DNA of 64,000 bases, from NCBI GenBank assembly GCA_045613385.1, contig JAZLAW010000020.1, forward strand, positions 62,001-126,000. The letters are read 5' to 3'. A program made the position numbers and the translations under genes. The stretch's first letter is position 1. Each line of letters starts with the position of its first letter. The notes below the pieces were generated by a model that was not told the origin of the DNA, ran no database searches, and worked only from the letters and a program-made list of their open reading frames with translations. Source of the DNA: SIG565 sp045613385. GTDB taxonomy: Bacteria > Bacillota > Clostridia > Oscillospirales > Acutalibacteraceae. This document shows, one piece after another, positions 8,543 to 16,244 of this stretch.

Positions 8543-9346
8543 TTATTCTTTAGGAAGATAATAGGGGTCAAGATCTTCGATTTTACTGATTTTTCCATCT
8601 TCCTTAACTATAACTACCTGAATACCGGTAGCATAAGATGCTGAAAAGTCAACCTTTTCAATTCTGTCATTTGTAACAGTCATACCTGCCATACCCATTG
8701 CATATTTACCGGTCTGAACACCGGGAATAATTGAGTCGAAAGCAACGTTTTCAATTACAAGGTCGTAACCGAGTTTATCGGCAATAATCTTGGCAACTTC
8801 TACATCAATACCATAGTACTTATCGCCATCGATATACTCATAAGGCGGGAATTCTGCGTTTGTAGCCATTACAAGATTGGGCTTTTCGGTATCAACGGCC
8901 TGTACCGGTACACCAACAAGAGCTTCTCCTGAACCATTGATATATTTATCAACAATCTTTTTAATAGAACCGTCAGCAATGAGATTGATAAGAGCAGCAT
9001 CAACATCCTTTTTCAAGGTACTACCCTTCTGGAAACAGATAGCATAATCTTCCATTGCATATTCAGTCTCAAGAATTTTAAGACCTGTGTTTGCTGCTAC
9101 ATAAGATTTAGCAGGTTCGTTATCAATGATAACGCAATCAACTTTGCCGCTCTTGAGAGCTTCTACTGCCAAAGCACCGTTATCGTAACGGGTAACTGCA
9201 TCTTCACCAAAATCGCCTGATGCATAGATATCACCTGTAGTTGTGGTCTGTACACCGATTTTGATAGTGTCTTTCTCGGAACCGCAACCTGCAAATAAAC
9301 AGGTGATCATAAGTAATGCTAATACAAGTGCTAATACTTTTTTCAT
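8543..9346 (-). CDS. Circularly permuted amino acid-binding lipoprotein (SBP family 3)
   Basis: The ATG at 9346 follows GGAGGA and gives 267 residues. Residues 1-21 are a lipoprotein signal ending in LFAGC, so Cys21 should be lipidated. The mature part is out of order: residues ~27-135 (IKIGVQTTTTGDIYA to IKKIVDKYI) are what normally forms the second half of a family 3 binding protein, and residues ~153-255 (NLVMATNAEFPPYEY to VIVKEDGKISKIEDL) are what normally comes first. The two parts are joined by a Gly/Ser/Val linker and the protein ends a few residues after the usual lobe crossover. All standard ligand-site stretches are present, so it should fold and bind. It precedes the permease and ATPase in the same operon. 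Confidence 0.88.
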   Translation of the reverse strand: MKKVLALVLALLMITCLFAGCGSEKDTIKIGVQTTTTGDIYASGDFGEDAVTRYDNGALAVEALKSGKVDCVIIDNEPAKSYVAANTGLKILETEYAMEDYAICFQKGSTLKKDVDAALINLIADGSIKKIVDKYINGSGEALVGVPVQAVDTEKPNLVMATNAEFPPYEYIDGDKYYGIDVEVAKIIADKLGYDLVIENVAFDSIIPGVQTGKYAMGMAGMTVTNDRIEKVDFSASYATGIQVVIVKEDGKISKIEDLDPYYLPKE

Positions 9347-9380
9347 TGATTTTTCCTCCAAAAATTAATTTTGTGAATAC

Positions 9381-9409
9381 ACTATACCACTAAATCAATA
9401 AAAATGCAA
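9381..9409 (-). promoter_or_regulatory. Sigma-A promoter of the amino acid importer operon
   Basis: On the minus strand, TTGCAT (9409-9404), a 17-base spacer and TATAGT (9386-9381). The start would lie about 28 bases before the binding-protein ATG. One arm of a 13-base inverted repeat overlaps the -35 box. Confidence 0.75.
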
Positions 9410-9490
9410 GTGTTTTTACATATTTTTTTAATTTTTGTGAAAAATATGCAAATTATTTCAATTTTTTCTCATATTTATGCATTTTTATTG
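9396..9490. repeat. 13-base inverted repeat pair upstream of the importer promoter
   Basis: CAATAAAAATGCA at 9396-9408 and its exact complement TGCATTTTTATTG at 9478-9490, separated by 69 bases in the divergent region between the importer and smpB. The first arm overlaps the importer -35 box. A pair of repressor sites bridged by looping is one reading; the AT-richness of the region makes chance somewhat less unlikely. Confidence 0.45.
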
Positions 9491-9533
9491 CATATTATTG
9501 TCTTTTACCCACATCTCACCGACAAAATCCCCC

Positions 9534-9562
9534 TTGATAAAGAACTTTAGTTATGGTATATT
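9534..9562 (+). promoter_or_regulatory. Sigma-A promoter of smpB
   Basis: TTGATA (9534-9539), 17-base spacer, TATATT (9557-9562), about 30 bases before the smpB start. Placement and spacing are standard. Confidence 0.7.
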
Positions 9563-9592
9563 ATTTAGAGTGATTATATGGAGGTGATTCCG

Positions 9593-10051
9593 GTGGAAAA
9601 CACAAAAACAATTACTACTAATAAAAAAGCCTTTCACGAATATTTTGTGGTTGAAAGTTTTGAAGCTGGAATTTCTCTTTACGGTACTGAGATAAAATCT
9701 ATACGCGGTGGTGCAGTAAATCTTAAGGATGCCTGGTGCAGTGTAGATGATGGCGAACTTATTATAAAGCAGATGCACATAAGTCCTTATGAACAGGGTA
9801 ACATATTTAATAAAGACCCTATAAGACCCAGAAAATTGCTTATGCACAAGCGCGAAATAATAAGGCTCGGTTCACTCGTTCAGCAACAAGGTTTAACGCT
9901 TGTTCCCCTATCAATTTATTTTAAGGGGTCGCTTGTTAAAGTTCAGGTAGGTTTATGTAAAGGTAAAAAACTTTACGACAAGCGTGCCGTAGCGGCAAAA
10001 CGTGATGCAGACCGTGATATTGCAAGAGCAATAAAAGAGCAAAACCAATAA
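9593..10051 (+). CDS. smpB: SsrA-binding protein
   Basis: The 152-residue partner of tmRNA in ribosome rescue; it binds the tRNA-like domain and places it in the A site of stalled ribosomes. The OB-barrel landmarks are visible: NKKAFHEYFV at the start, EAGISLYGTEIKSIRGG, DAWC, and the PLSIYFKGSLVKVQVGLCKGKKLYDKR segment, followed by a basic C-terminal tail that enters the mRNA channel. GTG at 9593 was chosen because GGAGGTGA lies just before it; the ATG at 9578 contains that site. It lies directly before ssrA, its RNA partner. Confidence 0.96.
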   Translation: MENTKTITTNKKAFHEYFVVESFEAGISLYGTEIKSIRGGAVNLKDAWCSVDDGELIIKQMHISPYEQGNIFNKDPIRPRKLLMHKREIIRLGSLVQQQGLTLVPLSIYFKGSLVKVQVGLCKGKKLYDKRAVAAKRDADRDIARAIKEQNQ

Positions 10052-10136
10052 TTTATTCACTAAAACGGGATGTCGTAGGCGCTGTCCCTACACTTCTACC
10101 TATTTCTTCTTACCTATTACTTCTTACTTTATATAT

Positions 10137-10483
10137 GGGGGCGTAAAGGTTTCGACAGGGATTTTGAACCAAGATAAGCGAGTAGCGGTGCGGAACCGCT
10201 TTAAAATCCGTAAACTTAAAATTAACTGACAACAATAAAGTTGCATTAGCTGCCTAATCAGGCGGCCGTCTGACCGAAAGGTACCGCGGGTTCGGGAAGG
10301 CGTCAATTAGCGGTGAAAGTGAACACCCGAGAGTCCTGTAGGGTGTCACGGCTTAAAGGACTACTGAATATAACGGTTTGATGTTTGACAGTTATATTCG
10401 GGAAATTCAACAAACATCTGCACTCGGAGAAAGTTTTGGGAATTAATTTTTGGACACGGGTTCGACTCCCGTCGCCTCCACCA
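10137..10483 (+). ncRNA. ssrA: tmRNA (transfer-messenger RNA)
   Basis: The tRNA-like ends are clear: 5' GGGGGCG pairs with 3' CGCCTCC to form a 7-bp acceptor stem, with a T-arm containing GGGTTCGACTCCC and an encoded CCA at 10481-10483. The mRNA-like part resumes at GAC (10228) after a TAACT motif also seen in the Bacillus subtilis RNA, and runs to TAA at 10255-10257. With the charged Ala the tag is A-DNNKVALAA, ending in the ALAA degron read by ClpXP. Several pseudoknot stems follow. It lies 85 bases after smpB. Confidence 0.97.
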
Positions 10484-10522
10484 AAAAATTCCAGGAACTT
10501 AGTGTTCTTGGAATTTTTATTT
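10484..10522 (+). terminator. Terminator of ssrA
   Basis: AAATTCCAGGAAC pairs with GTTCTTGGAATTT around a TTAG loop immediately after the encoded CCA, followed by a T-rich stretch. Confidence 0.88.
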
Positions 10523-10562
10523 TACTATATTATCACAAAATATATTTTTAGGGGATGATGCT

Positions 10563-11078
10563 ATGATTATTCTTATTACCGGAGCCTCGCATACCGGTAA
10601 AACCGCTTTAGCACAGCAGATATTAGAAAAGTATAAATACCCTTATCTATCAATAGACCATCTTAAAATGGGGCTTATCCGTAGCGGAAATACCGCGCTT
10701 ACCCCTATGAGTTCCGATGATGAATTGACCGAATATCTTTGGCCGATTGTATGCGAAATGATTAAAACTGCCATTGAAAATAAACAAAACTTAATCGTCG
10801 AAGGTTGTTATGTGCCTTTTGACTGGCAGAAAGATTTCTCCCATGAATATCTTGAAAACATAAAATACTACTGTCTTATAATGAGCGAAAACTACATAAA
10901 AAGCCATTTTAATGATATTAAGAAATACTCGAATATAATCGAAGACCGATTGGATGATGCCGATTGTACATTAGACAATATATTGGCCGAAAACCAAAAA
11001 CTTTTAAAAATTTTCAAAGCATATAACGGAGATTACATTCTTATTGATGATAAATATGAAATAAATATAACATTGTAG
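10563..11078 (+). CDS. P-loop kinase-like protein of unknown substrate
   Basis: A 171-residue soluble protein with a Walker A motif GASHTGKT at residues 7-14, starting in the first beta strand as in small-molecule kinases. A SIDHLKMGLIRSGN segment follows, typical of P-loop kinases related to adenylate kinase, zeta-toxin or shikimate kinase. IVEGCYVP in the middle may be the Walker B-like strand. No partner gene is seen: tmRNA is upstream and a separately promoted glycosidase-like gene downstream. I can support ATP or GTP binding but not the substrate. ATG start after GGGGATG. Confidence 0.7.
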   Translation: MIILITGASHTGKTALAQQILEKYKYPYLSIDHLKMGLIRSGNTALTPMSSDDELTEYLWPIVCEMIKTAIENKQNLIVEGCYVPFDWQKDFSHEYLENIKYYCLIMSENYIKSHFNDIKKYSNIIEDRLDDADCTLDNILAENQKLLKIFKAYNGDYILIDDKYEINITL

Positions 11079-11099
11079 TTACTTTATTATCCTTTTCTG

Positions 11100-11129
11100 T
11101 TGACTTTTACTTTTGTTATATAGTATATT
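11100..11129 (+). promoter_or_regulatory. Sigma-A promoter of the DUF4838 gene
   Basis: TTGACT (11100-11105), 18-base spacer, TATATT (11124-11129), about 30 bases before the start of the next gene. Confidence 0.65.
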
Positions 11130-11164
11130 TATCTTACAAAAAAACTTTGAAGGAAGTTGATTTT

Positions 11165-13156
11165 ATGAACATTTGGAGACTTATTCAATGCGGTGATGAC
11201 ACAGTTACTGATTTTGCTATTTGCGAACTCAAACGCTACATACGCACAATGGACCGTTCCGCTATCGTTGATGTAATTCTATGGAAAAAGGGTTATGAAC
11301 TTAGCGGCAAAGGTATTCTCATTGGTATTAATGATGAATTAGCAACTTTAGTACCCGAAGTAGAAGACAATGAACTTGATGATGCCATTGCCATAAAGGT
11401 GGAAAACGGCAACGGTTACATTACCGCTTCTAACCCAAGAAGTGTACTCATTGCAGTATACCGCTTTTTAAGAGAAGTTGGTTGTTCATTTGTACGCCCC
11501 GGCCCCGAAGGCGATATAATTCCTGAAAAAAATGCTTTGGAAGATACAGTAAATGTTGTTGAAGCTGCTTCTTACCGCCACCGCGGTGTTTGTATTGAAG
11601 GTGCACCAAACTTTGAACATATTGCCGACCTTGTTGACTGGTTGCCAAAAAATGCTATGAACGGCTATTTCACACAGTTTGGAACGCCAAGAGGTTTTAT
11701 ACGCCGTTGGTACAATCACACCTATAATCCTACTATGGAAAATGAGCCCATTACCGATGATGAAATTGAAGGCCTTGTTATAGCGCTTGAAAACGAAATA
11801 TTCCGCCGCGGCCTTATGTATCACACAATAGGCCACGGTTGGACCTGTATTGATGCATTTAACATAAATAATAAAAATGACTGGGTTCGTGGCCAAACTA
11901 AACCCTGTCCGGAATATGCTCAATACATAGCCTTAATAAACGGCAAACGTGAACCATTGCCAAGAAATTCTCCGGGAGATACAAACCTTTGCTATTCCAT
12001 GCCCTATGTTCGCAATGCTATGACAGATGCTGTTGTTGAATATTGCAAAACACATCCCAAAACCGCATATTTGCACTTCTGGTTAGCAGATGGACTTAAC
12101 AACCATTGTGAATGTGAAAACTGTAAAAAAATGGTACCTGCAGACTGGTATGTAACAATGCTTAACGAGCTTGATGAAAAACTTACCGCAGAAGGTCTCG
12201 ATACCCGCGTAGTATTTCTTATCTATGTTGACTTACTTTGGGAGCCACAGCAGGTAAAAATTAATCATCCCGAGCGTTTCACACTAATGTTTGCGCCTAT
12301 TACAAGAGATTATTCTAACTCGTTTAAGTTAGATAAATTGGTAGATTTAGATAATTATGAGTTAGCTCCTTATGTCCGCAATAATCTACCTATGCCCTAT
12401 GCAGTTGAAGAAAATGTTGCAAGACTCCGCCGTTGGCAAAAAATGTTCGGTGGAGATAGCTTTGATTTTGACTATCATCTTATGTGGGCACACTACTCTG
12501 ACCCAAGCTATATGCACATTGCACGTATTATGTACGAAGATATGGTAGGTCTCGAAGACATAGGACTTAACGGTATGAACAGCTGTCAGGAACAGAGGAT
12601 TTTCTTCCCTTCCGGTATTGTTATGGAAGTTATGGCACGTGCTCTATGGAATAAAAAAGAAAGTTTTGAAGATATATGCGCCGATTATTTTGACCGTTGC
12701 TACGGAAAAGACGGTAAGAAGGTTTATGAGTTCTTTGATACGTTGGGACGCTTGTTTGATGCTCCTGCTTTGCGCGGTCAAGCTGTAATTCGTGCCGACG
12801 GATACGATGGCGCTTCCCAACCAGACGGAAGTGTAGACCGTGATTCACAACTTGCAGCTCTTAGAAAAATTAAGCCTACTATTGAAAGTTTTTCTAAAAC
12901 CGTGAGCGAAAATAAAAATCAGGAAAATTACGGTCTTTCGCAGTCTTGGTTCTATTTAGAACAATATCTTCCCTATGCCGATATGTTAGCCGATGCATTT
13001 ATTGCAAAATTTGAAGATAACAATAAGTTGGCATACGAGTTATATGTTAAATTCAAGGACTATATTTGTGAAATTGAACCCAGAATTCATAGAGTTTTTG
13101 AGGTATATGAAGCGGTTTGCAGTTTAAATAAATTCTTCCCCGAAGAAAATAATTAA
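11165..13156 (+). CDS. DUF4838 protein, alpha-glucuronidase-like glycosidase
   Basis: A 663-residue protein. Residues ~1-130 resemble the N-terminal accessory domain of glycoside hydrolase families such as GH67 (the VLIAVYRFLREVGCSFVRPGP stretch), followed by a TIM-barrel-like region with YHTIGHGWTC, HFWLADGLNNHCECENCK and FDYHLMWAHYSDP, the last two typical of DUF4838. There is no signal peptide, so it acts in the cytoplasm on imported oligosaccharides or is not a secreted enzyme. ATG at 11165 is preceded by AAGGAAG; an earlier TTG overlaps that site. It is monocistronic, with its own promoter and terminator. Substrate unknown. Confidence 0.75.
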   Translation: MNIWRLIQCGDDTVTDFAICELKRYIRTMDRSAIVDVILWKKGYELSGKGILIGINDELATLVPEVEDNELDDAIAIKVENGNGYITASNPRSVLIAVYRFLREVGCSFVRPGPEGDIIPEKNALEDTVNVVEAASYRHRGVCIEGAPNFEHIADLVDWLPKNAMNGYFTQFGTPRGFIRRWYNHTYNPTMENEPITDDEIEGLVIALENEIFRRGLMYHTIGHGWTCIDAFNINNKNDWVRGQTKPCPEYAQYIALINGKREPLPRNSPGDTNLCYSMPYVRNAMTDAVVEYCKTHPKTAYLHFWLADGLNNHCECENCKKMVPADWYVTMLNELDEKLTAEGLDTRVVFLIYVDLLWEPQQVKINHPERFTLMFAPITRDYSNSFKLDKLVDLDNYELAPYVRNNLPMPYAVEENVARLRRWQKMFGGDSFDFDYHLMWAHYSDPSYMHIARIMYEDMVGLEDIGLNGMNSCQEQRIFFPSGIVMEVMARALWNKKESFEDICADYFDRCYGKDGKKVYEFFDTLGRLFDAPALRGQAVIRADGYDGASQPDGSVDRDSQLAALRKIKPTIESFSKTVSENKNQENYGLSQSWFYLEQYLPYADMLADAFIAKFEDNNKLAYELYVKFKDYICEIEPRIHRVFEVYEAVCSLNKFFPEENN

Positions 13157-13163
13157 GATAAAA

Positions 13164-13196
13164 GGCACGCCTGTTTTTGACAGGTGTGTCTTTTTA
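13164..13196 (+). terminator. Terminator after the DUF4838 gene
   Basis: GGCACGCCTGT pairs with ACAGGTGTGTC (two G-U pairs) around a TTTTG loop, followed by TTTTT. Confidence 0.9.
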
Positions 13197-13228
13197 TCTG
13201 CCTTTTTTTACGAATTTTTTAAAATATG

Positions 13229-13257
13229 TTGCAAAATATATCGAACTGTGATATACT
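13229..13257 (+). promoter_or_regulatory. Promoter of a candidate small RNA
   Basis: TTGCAA (13229-13234), exactly 17 bases, TATACT (13252-13257). The predicted start, near 13264, coincides with the first base of a long rod-like stem. Confidence 0.65.
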
Positions 13258-13263
13258 CTTTTC

Positions 13264-13436
13264 ACCACACAAAATTGAATTATGTAATTTTTCATACAAG
13301 AACGGGCATTTTACTATTAGTAAAAATGATGACTCCCGTTTTCCGTTTTTGTATGGAACAACATTCGATTTTGTGTGGTAACAAATCGGAGTCACATTTT
13401 TCGGTGTGTGTGACCTTTCGTTGCGCACACTTTTTT
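13264..13436 (+). ncRNA. Candidate rod-shaped small RNA, no recognised family
   Basis: Between the terminator at 13164 and the promoter at 13468 lie about 170 bases that form one long stem. Bases 13264-13280 pair with 13363-13379 (17 bp with one U-G), then after a small internal loop 13293-13306 pair with 13342-13355 (14 bp with two G-U), topped by an apical hairpin. A second region ends in GTGTGTGT (13404-13411) pairing with GCGCACAC (13423-13430) and TTTTTT, a terminator. All three wobble pairs are G-U when read on the plus strand and would be A-C mismatches on the other, which supports a plus-strand RNA. A separate promoter precedes it. It does not clearly match 6S RNA, whose ends pair together. 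Confidence 0.6.
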
Positions 13437-13467
13437 ATTTTCCATATATTATAAAGTTCCCTTTTTA

Positions 13468-13496
13468 TTGACAATATGCGCTTATTTTGGTATAAT
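13468..13496 (+). promoter_or_regulatory. Consensus sigma-A promoter of the polysaccharide operon
   Basis: TTGACA (13468-13473), 17 bases, TATAAT (13491-13496): an exact consensus. It reads into the eight-gene surface polysaccharide operon with a leader of about 40 bases. Confidence 0.9.
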
Positions 13497-13543
13497 TACA
13501 GTGTATTTCTTAGCCACTTTTTTGATGGGGAGATGAAAAAATA

Positions 13544-14578
13544 ATGACACAAAAGCCCTATTTCAGCATTATAGTCCCTGTTTATAACGCAGAAAAATTT
13601 CTTGCATCTACAATTGAAAACATACTCTCTCAATCATTTTCTGATTTTGAGTTAATTTTAGTTAATGACTGTTCACCCGATAATTCCGCATCTATTTGTG
13701 AAGCGTATGCCGAAAAAGATAAACGTATAAAGGTTATACATAATGATACTAACCGCGGTCCCGGTGGGTCGCGAAATGTCGGTTTAGCTGACGCAAACGG
13801 CGAATATATAATGTATATGGATTCTGATGATACGGTTTCGGATAATATGTTGGAAACCCTTTTCAATGAATCGGGGGCAACAGATATAATTACCTTCGGT
13901 ATTAATGTATTACACACAAACGAAAAAGGTAATGTTATTTCCAAAGAAGTTCTCGCATCTGATTTTTTTTATGCCGATACCCGAGAAAAAATCGGAAATG
14001 CTTTTTATATTCTCAGTACTGCTAAAATTTTTCAGTACGCTTGTAATAAAGTGTACCGCAGAGATTTTCTTAAATCTTCTGACGTATATTACGAAGATAT
14101 GCGCCTTGGTGAAGATTTCTTCTACAACATTCAACTTTTTGAAAAAGCATCAACAATAAAATGTATGTCAGATGCTTTTTACAACTATATAAAGCCTACC
14201 ACCCAAACCCTTACCACTTCCTACTCTCCCATCTTTTTCGATTTGGCAAAACGGAAGTTTAAAATGGAAAAGGCTTTTCTCTCTTCTATGAATTGTCAAA
14301 GTGAAGATACACTTAACCTGGTATATTTTAATCATATGAAGCATTTTATTTCAGCTTTAATACGGAATCAATCTGCTTCTTCAAATATGAATTTATCAGA
14401 AAAAATCAATTTTGTTTCTGAAAAGCTTCGCGATGAAACAATTGCTGAGTTATTAAACAACTATAAACCACGCGGTCTTCAGAACAAGTTGATTTTTCAG
14501 GTTTTAAAAACAAAAATTCCGCTTTTATGTCTTATGACTGCAAAGCTTATTTCAATCGTTCAAAAGAATGTACGATAA
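13544..14578 (+). CDS. GT2-family glycosyltransferase
   Basis: A 344-residue GT-A fold transferase. It opens with FSIIVPVYNAEKFL, then LVNDCSPDNS and RNVGLADANGEYIMYMDSDD; the last Asp-x-Asp binds the metal of the nucleotide sugar. The C-terminal 100 residues end in a short hydrophobic, amphipathic stretch suggesting membrane attachment. First gene of the polysaccharide operon, so it probably adds an early sugar to a lipid-linked repeat unit on the cytoplasmic face. Donor and acceptor are not predictable. ATG with a GGGGAGATG site upstream. Confidence 0.9.
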   Translation: MTQKPYFSIIVPVYNAEKFLASTIENILSQSFSDFELILVNDCSPDNSASICEAYAEKDKRIKVIHNDTNRGPGGSRNVGLADANGEYIMYMDSDDTVSDNMLETLFNESGATDIITFGINVLHTNEKGNVISKEVLASDFFYADTREKIGNAFYILSTAKIFQYACNKVYRRDFLKSSDVYYEDMRLGEDFFYNIQLFEKASTIKCMSDAFYNYIKPTTQTLTTSYSPIFFDLAKRKFKMEKAFLSSMNCQSEDTLNLVYFNHMKHFISALIRNQSASSNMNLSEKINFVSEKLRDETIAELLNNYKPRGLQNKLIFQVLKTKIPLLCLMTAKLISIVQKNVR

Positions 14579-14597
14579 TTTAAAAGGATGTTATGCA

Positions 14598-16244
14598 ATG
14601 ACTTTTTCAAGCACCAAAAATTTAAAAACGTTACTTACCGCTATCTACTTCGGTTTTTTAACGGTTTATCTTATATTCCGAGATGTAGTTCCGCTTTACT
14701 TTTTAATCAAGAGTCCTATTCTCTCGGTATTTATTTTTGTTTGCGGATTTGCCTTGATCATCTGGGATTTACTTGGCGATGCAAACTGTATTAAAGGCCG
14801 TCCCGCAGATTTCTTTGCCGCTTTTATAATTATTTGCGTTGTTTCAAGTATTATAAATTATAAATATGGTATCGCAAGTAATTTAAAATGTATTGCTGCT
14901 ATGGTACTTGAATATTTTGTTTTCTTTAGTATCGGCGCTTCAGGTGGTAAAAACAAAATTTTCAAAACCGTTCTCAACACTCTTGTTGTTACTAGTTTTG
15001 TTCTAGTGGTTTTTTCCATATTTATGTATATATTTTCAATAGATTATACCGTTGTAGCTCCCAGCAATCCTTCTCTTGAACAAGGTTTCAATACTACCTG
15101 GGGCAGACTTTGGGGGGTTTTCTATGACCCTAATGCAGCAAGTTATATTTCCTTGGTAAGTTTCTTTGCATCTTTTTATTTTATGTATTGCTACAAAAAG
15201 GTATGGGCTTATATTCTTTACAGCATTAACGCTCTATTCCAGATGACATTTGTTGTATTGACTGTTTCGCGCTCGGCTCCGATTATAATGATTTTCGCAC
15301 CTATTATGTCAGCGTTATACCCATTCCTTGCTTTCTATAAAAATAATATTAAAAAAGCGCTATATTCACTTCTTATTACTGTAGCTATTTCCGGTTTAAT
15401 ATTTGGTTTATATCAAATGATTAGTTTCGGTATGCCGTATATTAAGTCCGGAATTCTAAAAGCTTCCGGCATTAACGGTCGCGAAGCTGTAGTAACGGCT
15501 TATGATGATTTCTATATAAGTACAGGAACTAAAATCAAAAACGTAGATGCCAATCATATTTTTGTAAGCAACCCCGAGAATTCTGAAAAACCTGTAAGTT
15601 CAGAGAAGCCTGTAACTTCAGAGAAGCCTGTGACTTCAGAAAAACCTGTAACTTCGGATAAACCTGTAACTTCAGAGAAGCCTGTGACTTCAGAAAAACC
15701 TGTAACTTCAGAAAAGCCAAAGGCTGAAGATATTTTCAACATACAGGAAATCGAAAGAAACGACAAAAAAGATGATGTTACAAACGGAAGAATCGAACGT
15801 TGGCTTGGTGGTTTAGAAGTATTTAAGACTACACCTATTTTCGGTACTTCACCGAGAAATACCATTGCTATAGCTAAGGATAGAACGCCTGATACCGTTA
15901 TGGGCAAATACGGTTGGATTACACATTGCTCATACCTTGAGGTTCTTGTGAATTCGGGTATTTTGGGTGCGATAGCTTTATACAGTGCGTTTATCAGTAT
16001 AGCTATCTTATTTATCAAATCCGCTATTAAAGGGCAATTCAATTACAACACCTATATGGCTTTTCTCGCATTTCTAACTATAGCTGCCGGTGCGTTTTTC
16101 ATTTCTGATGTATTCTTTGTGTTCTCTATTAACTCATTACTTTTCATATATATGCTTGGTTATTTGTACGGTGATACCGAACATAAAGATAATTCAATTT
16201 TGATTAAATGCTTTAACACTCTTAAAAGGAGATTTGTTAAATGA
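14598..16244 (+). CDS. O-antigen ligase/polymerase-like membrane protein with a KPVTSE repeat loop
   Basis: About 548 residues with some eleven membrane segments. The large periplasm-facing loop in the second half holds an insert of six-residue repeats (SEKPVT) at residues ~329-374, followed by the family signature region RWLGGLEVFKTTPIFG and THCSYLEVLVNSGILG, typical of Wzy polymerases and ligases. ATG at 14598 was chosen because AAAGGATG lies just upstream and an ATG at 14568 overlaps the preceding gene. The stop overlaps the next start as ATGA. Likely role: polymerising or attaching the repeat unit assembled by the neighbours. Confidence 0.82.
   Translation: MTFSSTKNLKTLLTAIYFGFLTVYLIFRDVVPLYFLIKSPILSVFIFVCGFALIIWDLLGDANCIKGRPADFFAAFIIICVVSSIINYKYGIASNLKCIAAMVLEYFVFFSIGASGGKNKIFKTVLNTLVVTSFVLVVFSIFMYIFSIDYTVVAPSNPSLEQGFNTTWGRLWGVFYDPNAASYISLVSFFASFYFMYCYKKVWAYILYSINALFQMTFVVLTVSRSAPIIMIFAPIMSALYPFLAFYKNNIKKALYSLLITVAISGLIFGLYQMISFGMPYIKSGILKASGINGREAVVTAYDDFYISTGTKIKNVDANHIFVSNPENSEKPVSSEKPVTSEKPVTSEKPVTSDKPVTSEKPVTSEKPVTSEKPKAEDIFNIQEIERNDKKDDVTNGRIERWLGGLEVFKTTPIFGTSPRNTIAIAKDRTPDTVMGKYGWITHCSYLEVLVNSGILGAIALYSAFISIAILFIKSAIKGQFNYNTYMAFLAFLTIAAGAFFISDVFFVFSINSLLFIYMLGYLYGDTEHKDNSILIKCFNTLKRRFVK
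15582..15719 (+). repeat. 18-base coding tandem repeat (Ser-Glu-Lys-Pro-Val-Thr)
   Basis: Seven complete and one partial copies of an 18-base unit close to TCAGAGAAGCCTGTAACT lie in frame inside the ligase-like gene. Copies differ mainly at third codon positions, with one Glu-to-Asp change. The frame-preserving unit length allows copy number change without loss of the protein. Confidence 0.95.

Noticed and set aside
8543..9346. Assembly error as cause of the swapped binding-protein lobes
   Set aside because: The gene has its own signal peptide, linker and stop, and flanking genes are in the expected order; a misjoin would not give these. Raw reads would settle it.
10086..10130. Short direct repeat TACCTATTTCTTCT / TACCTATTACTTCT and a small GTAGG/CCTAC stem before ssrA
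   Set aside because: Too short and pyrimidine-biased to support a function; may only be slippage.
13264..13379. MITE-like element
   Set aside because: The arms are interrupted, the wobble pairs favour one strand, and no target duplication is seen at the ends.
13248..13454. 68-codon open frame over the candidate small RNA
   Set aside because: It has no ribosome binding site, its start overlaps the -10 box, and its composition follows the stem rather than any protein family.
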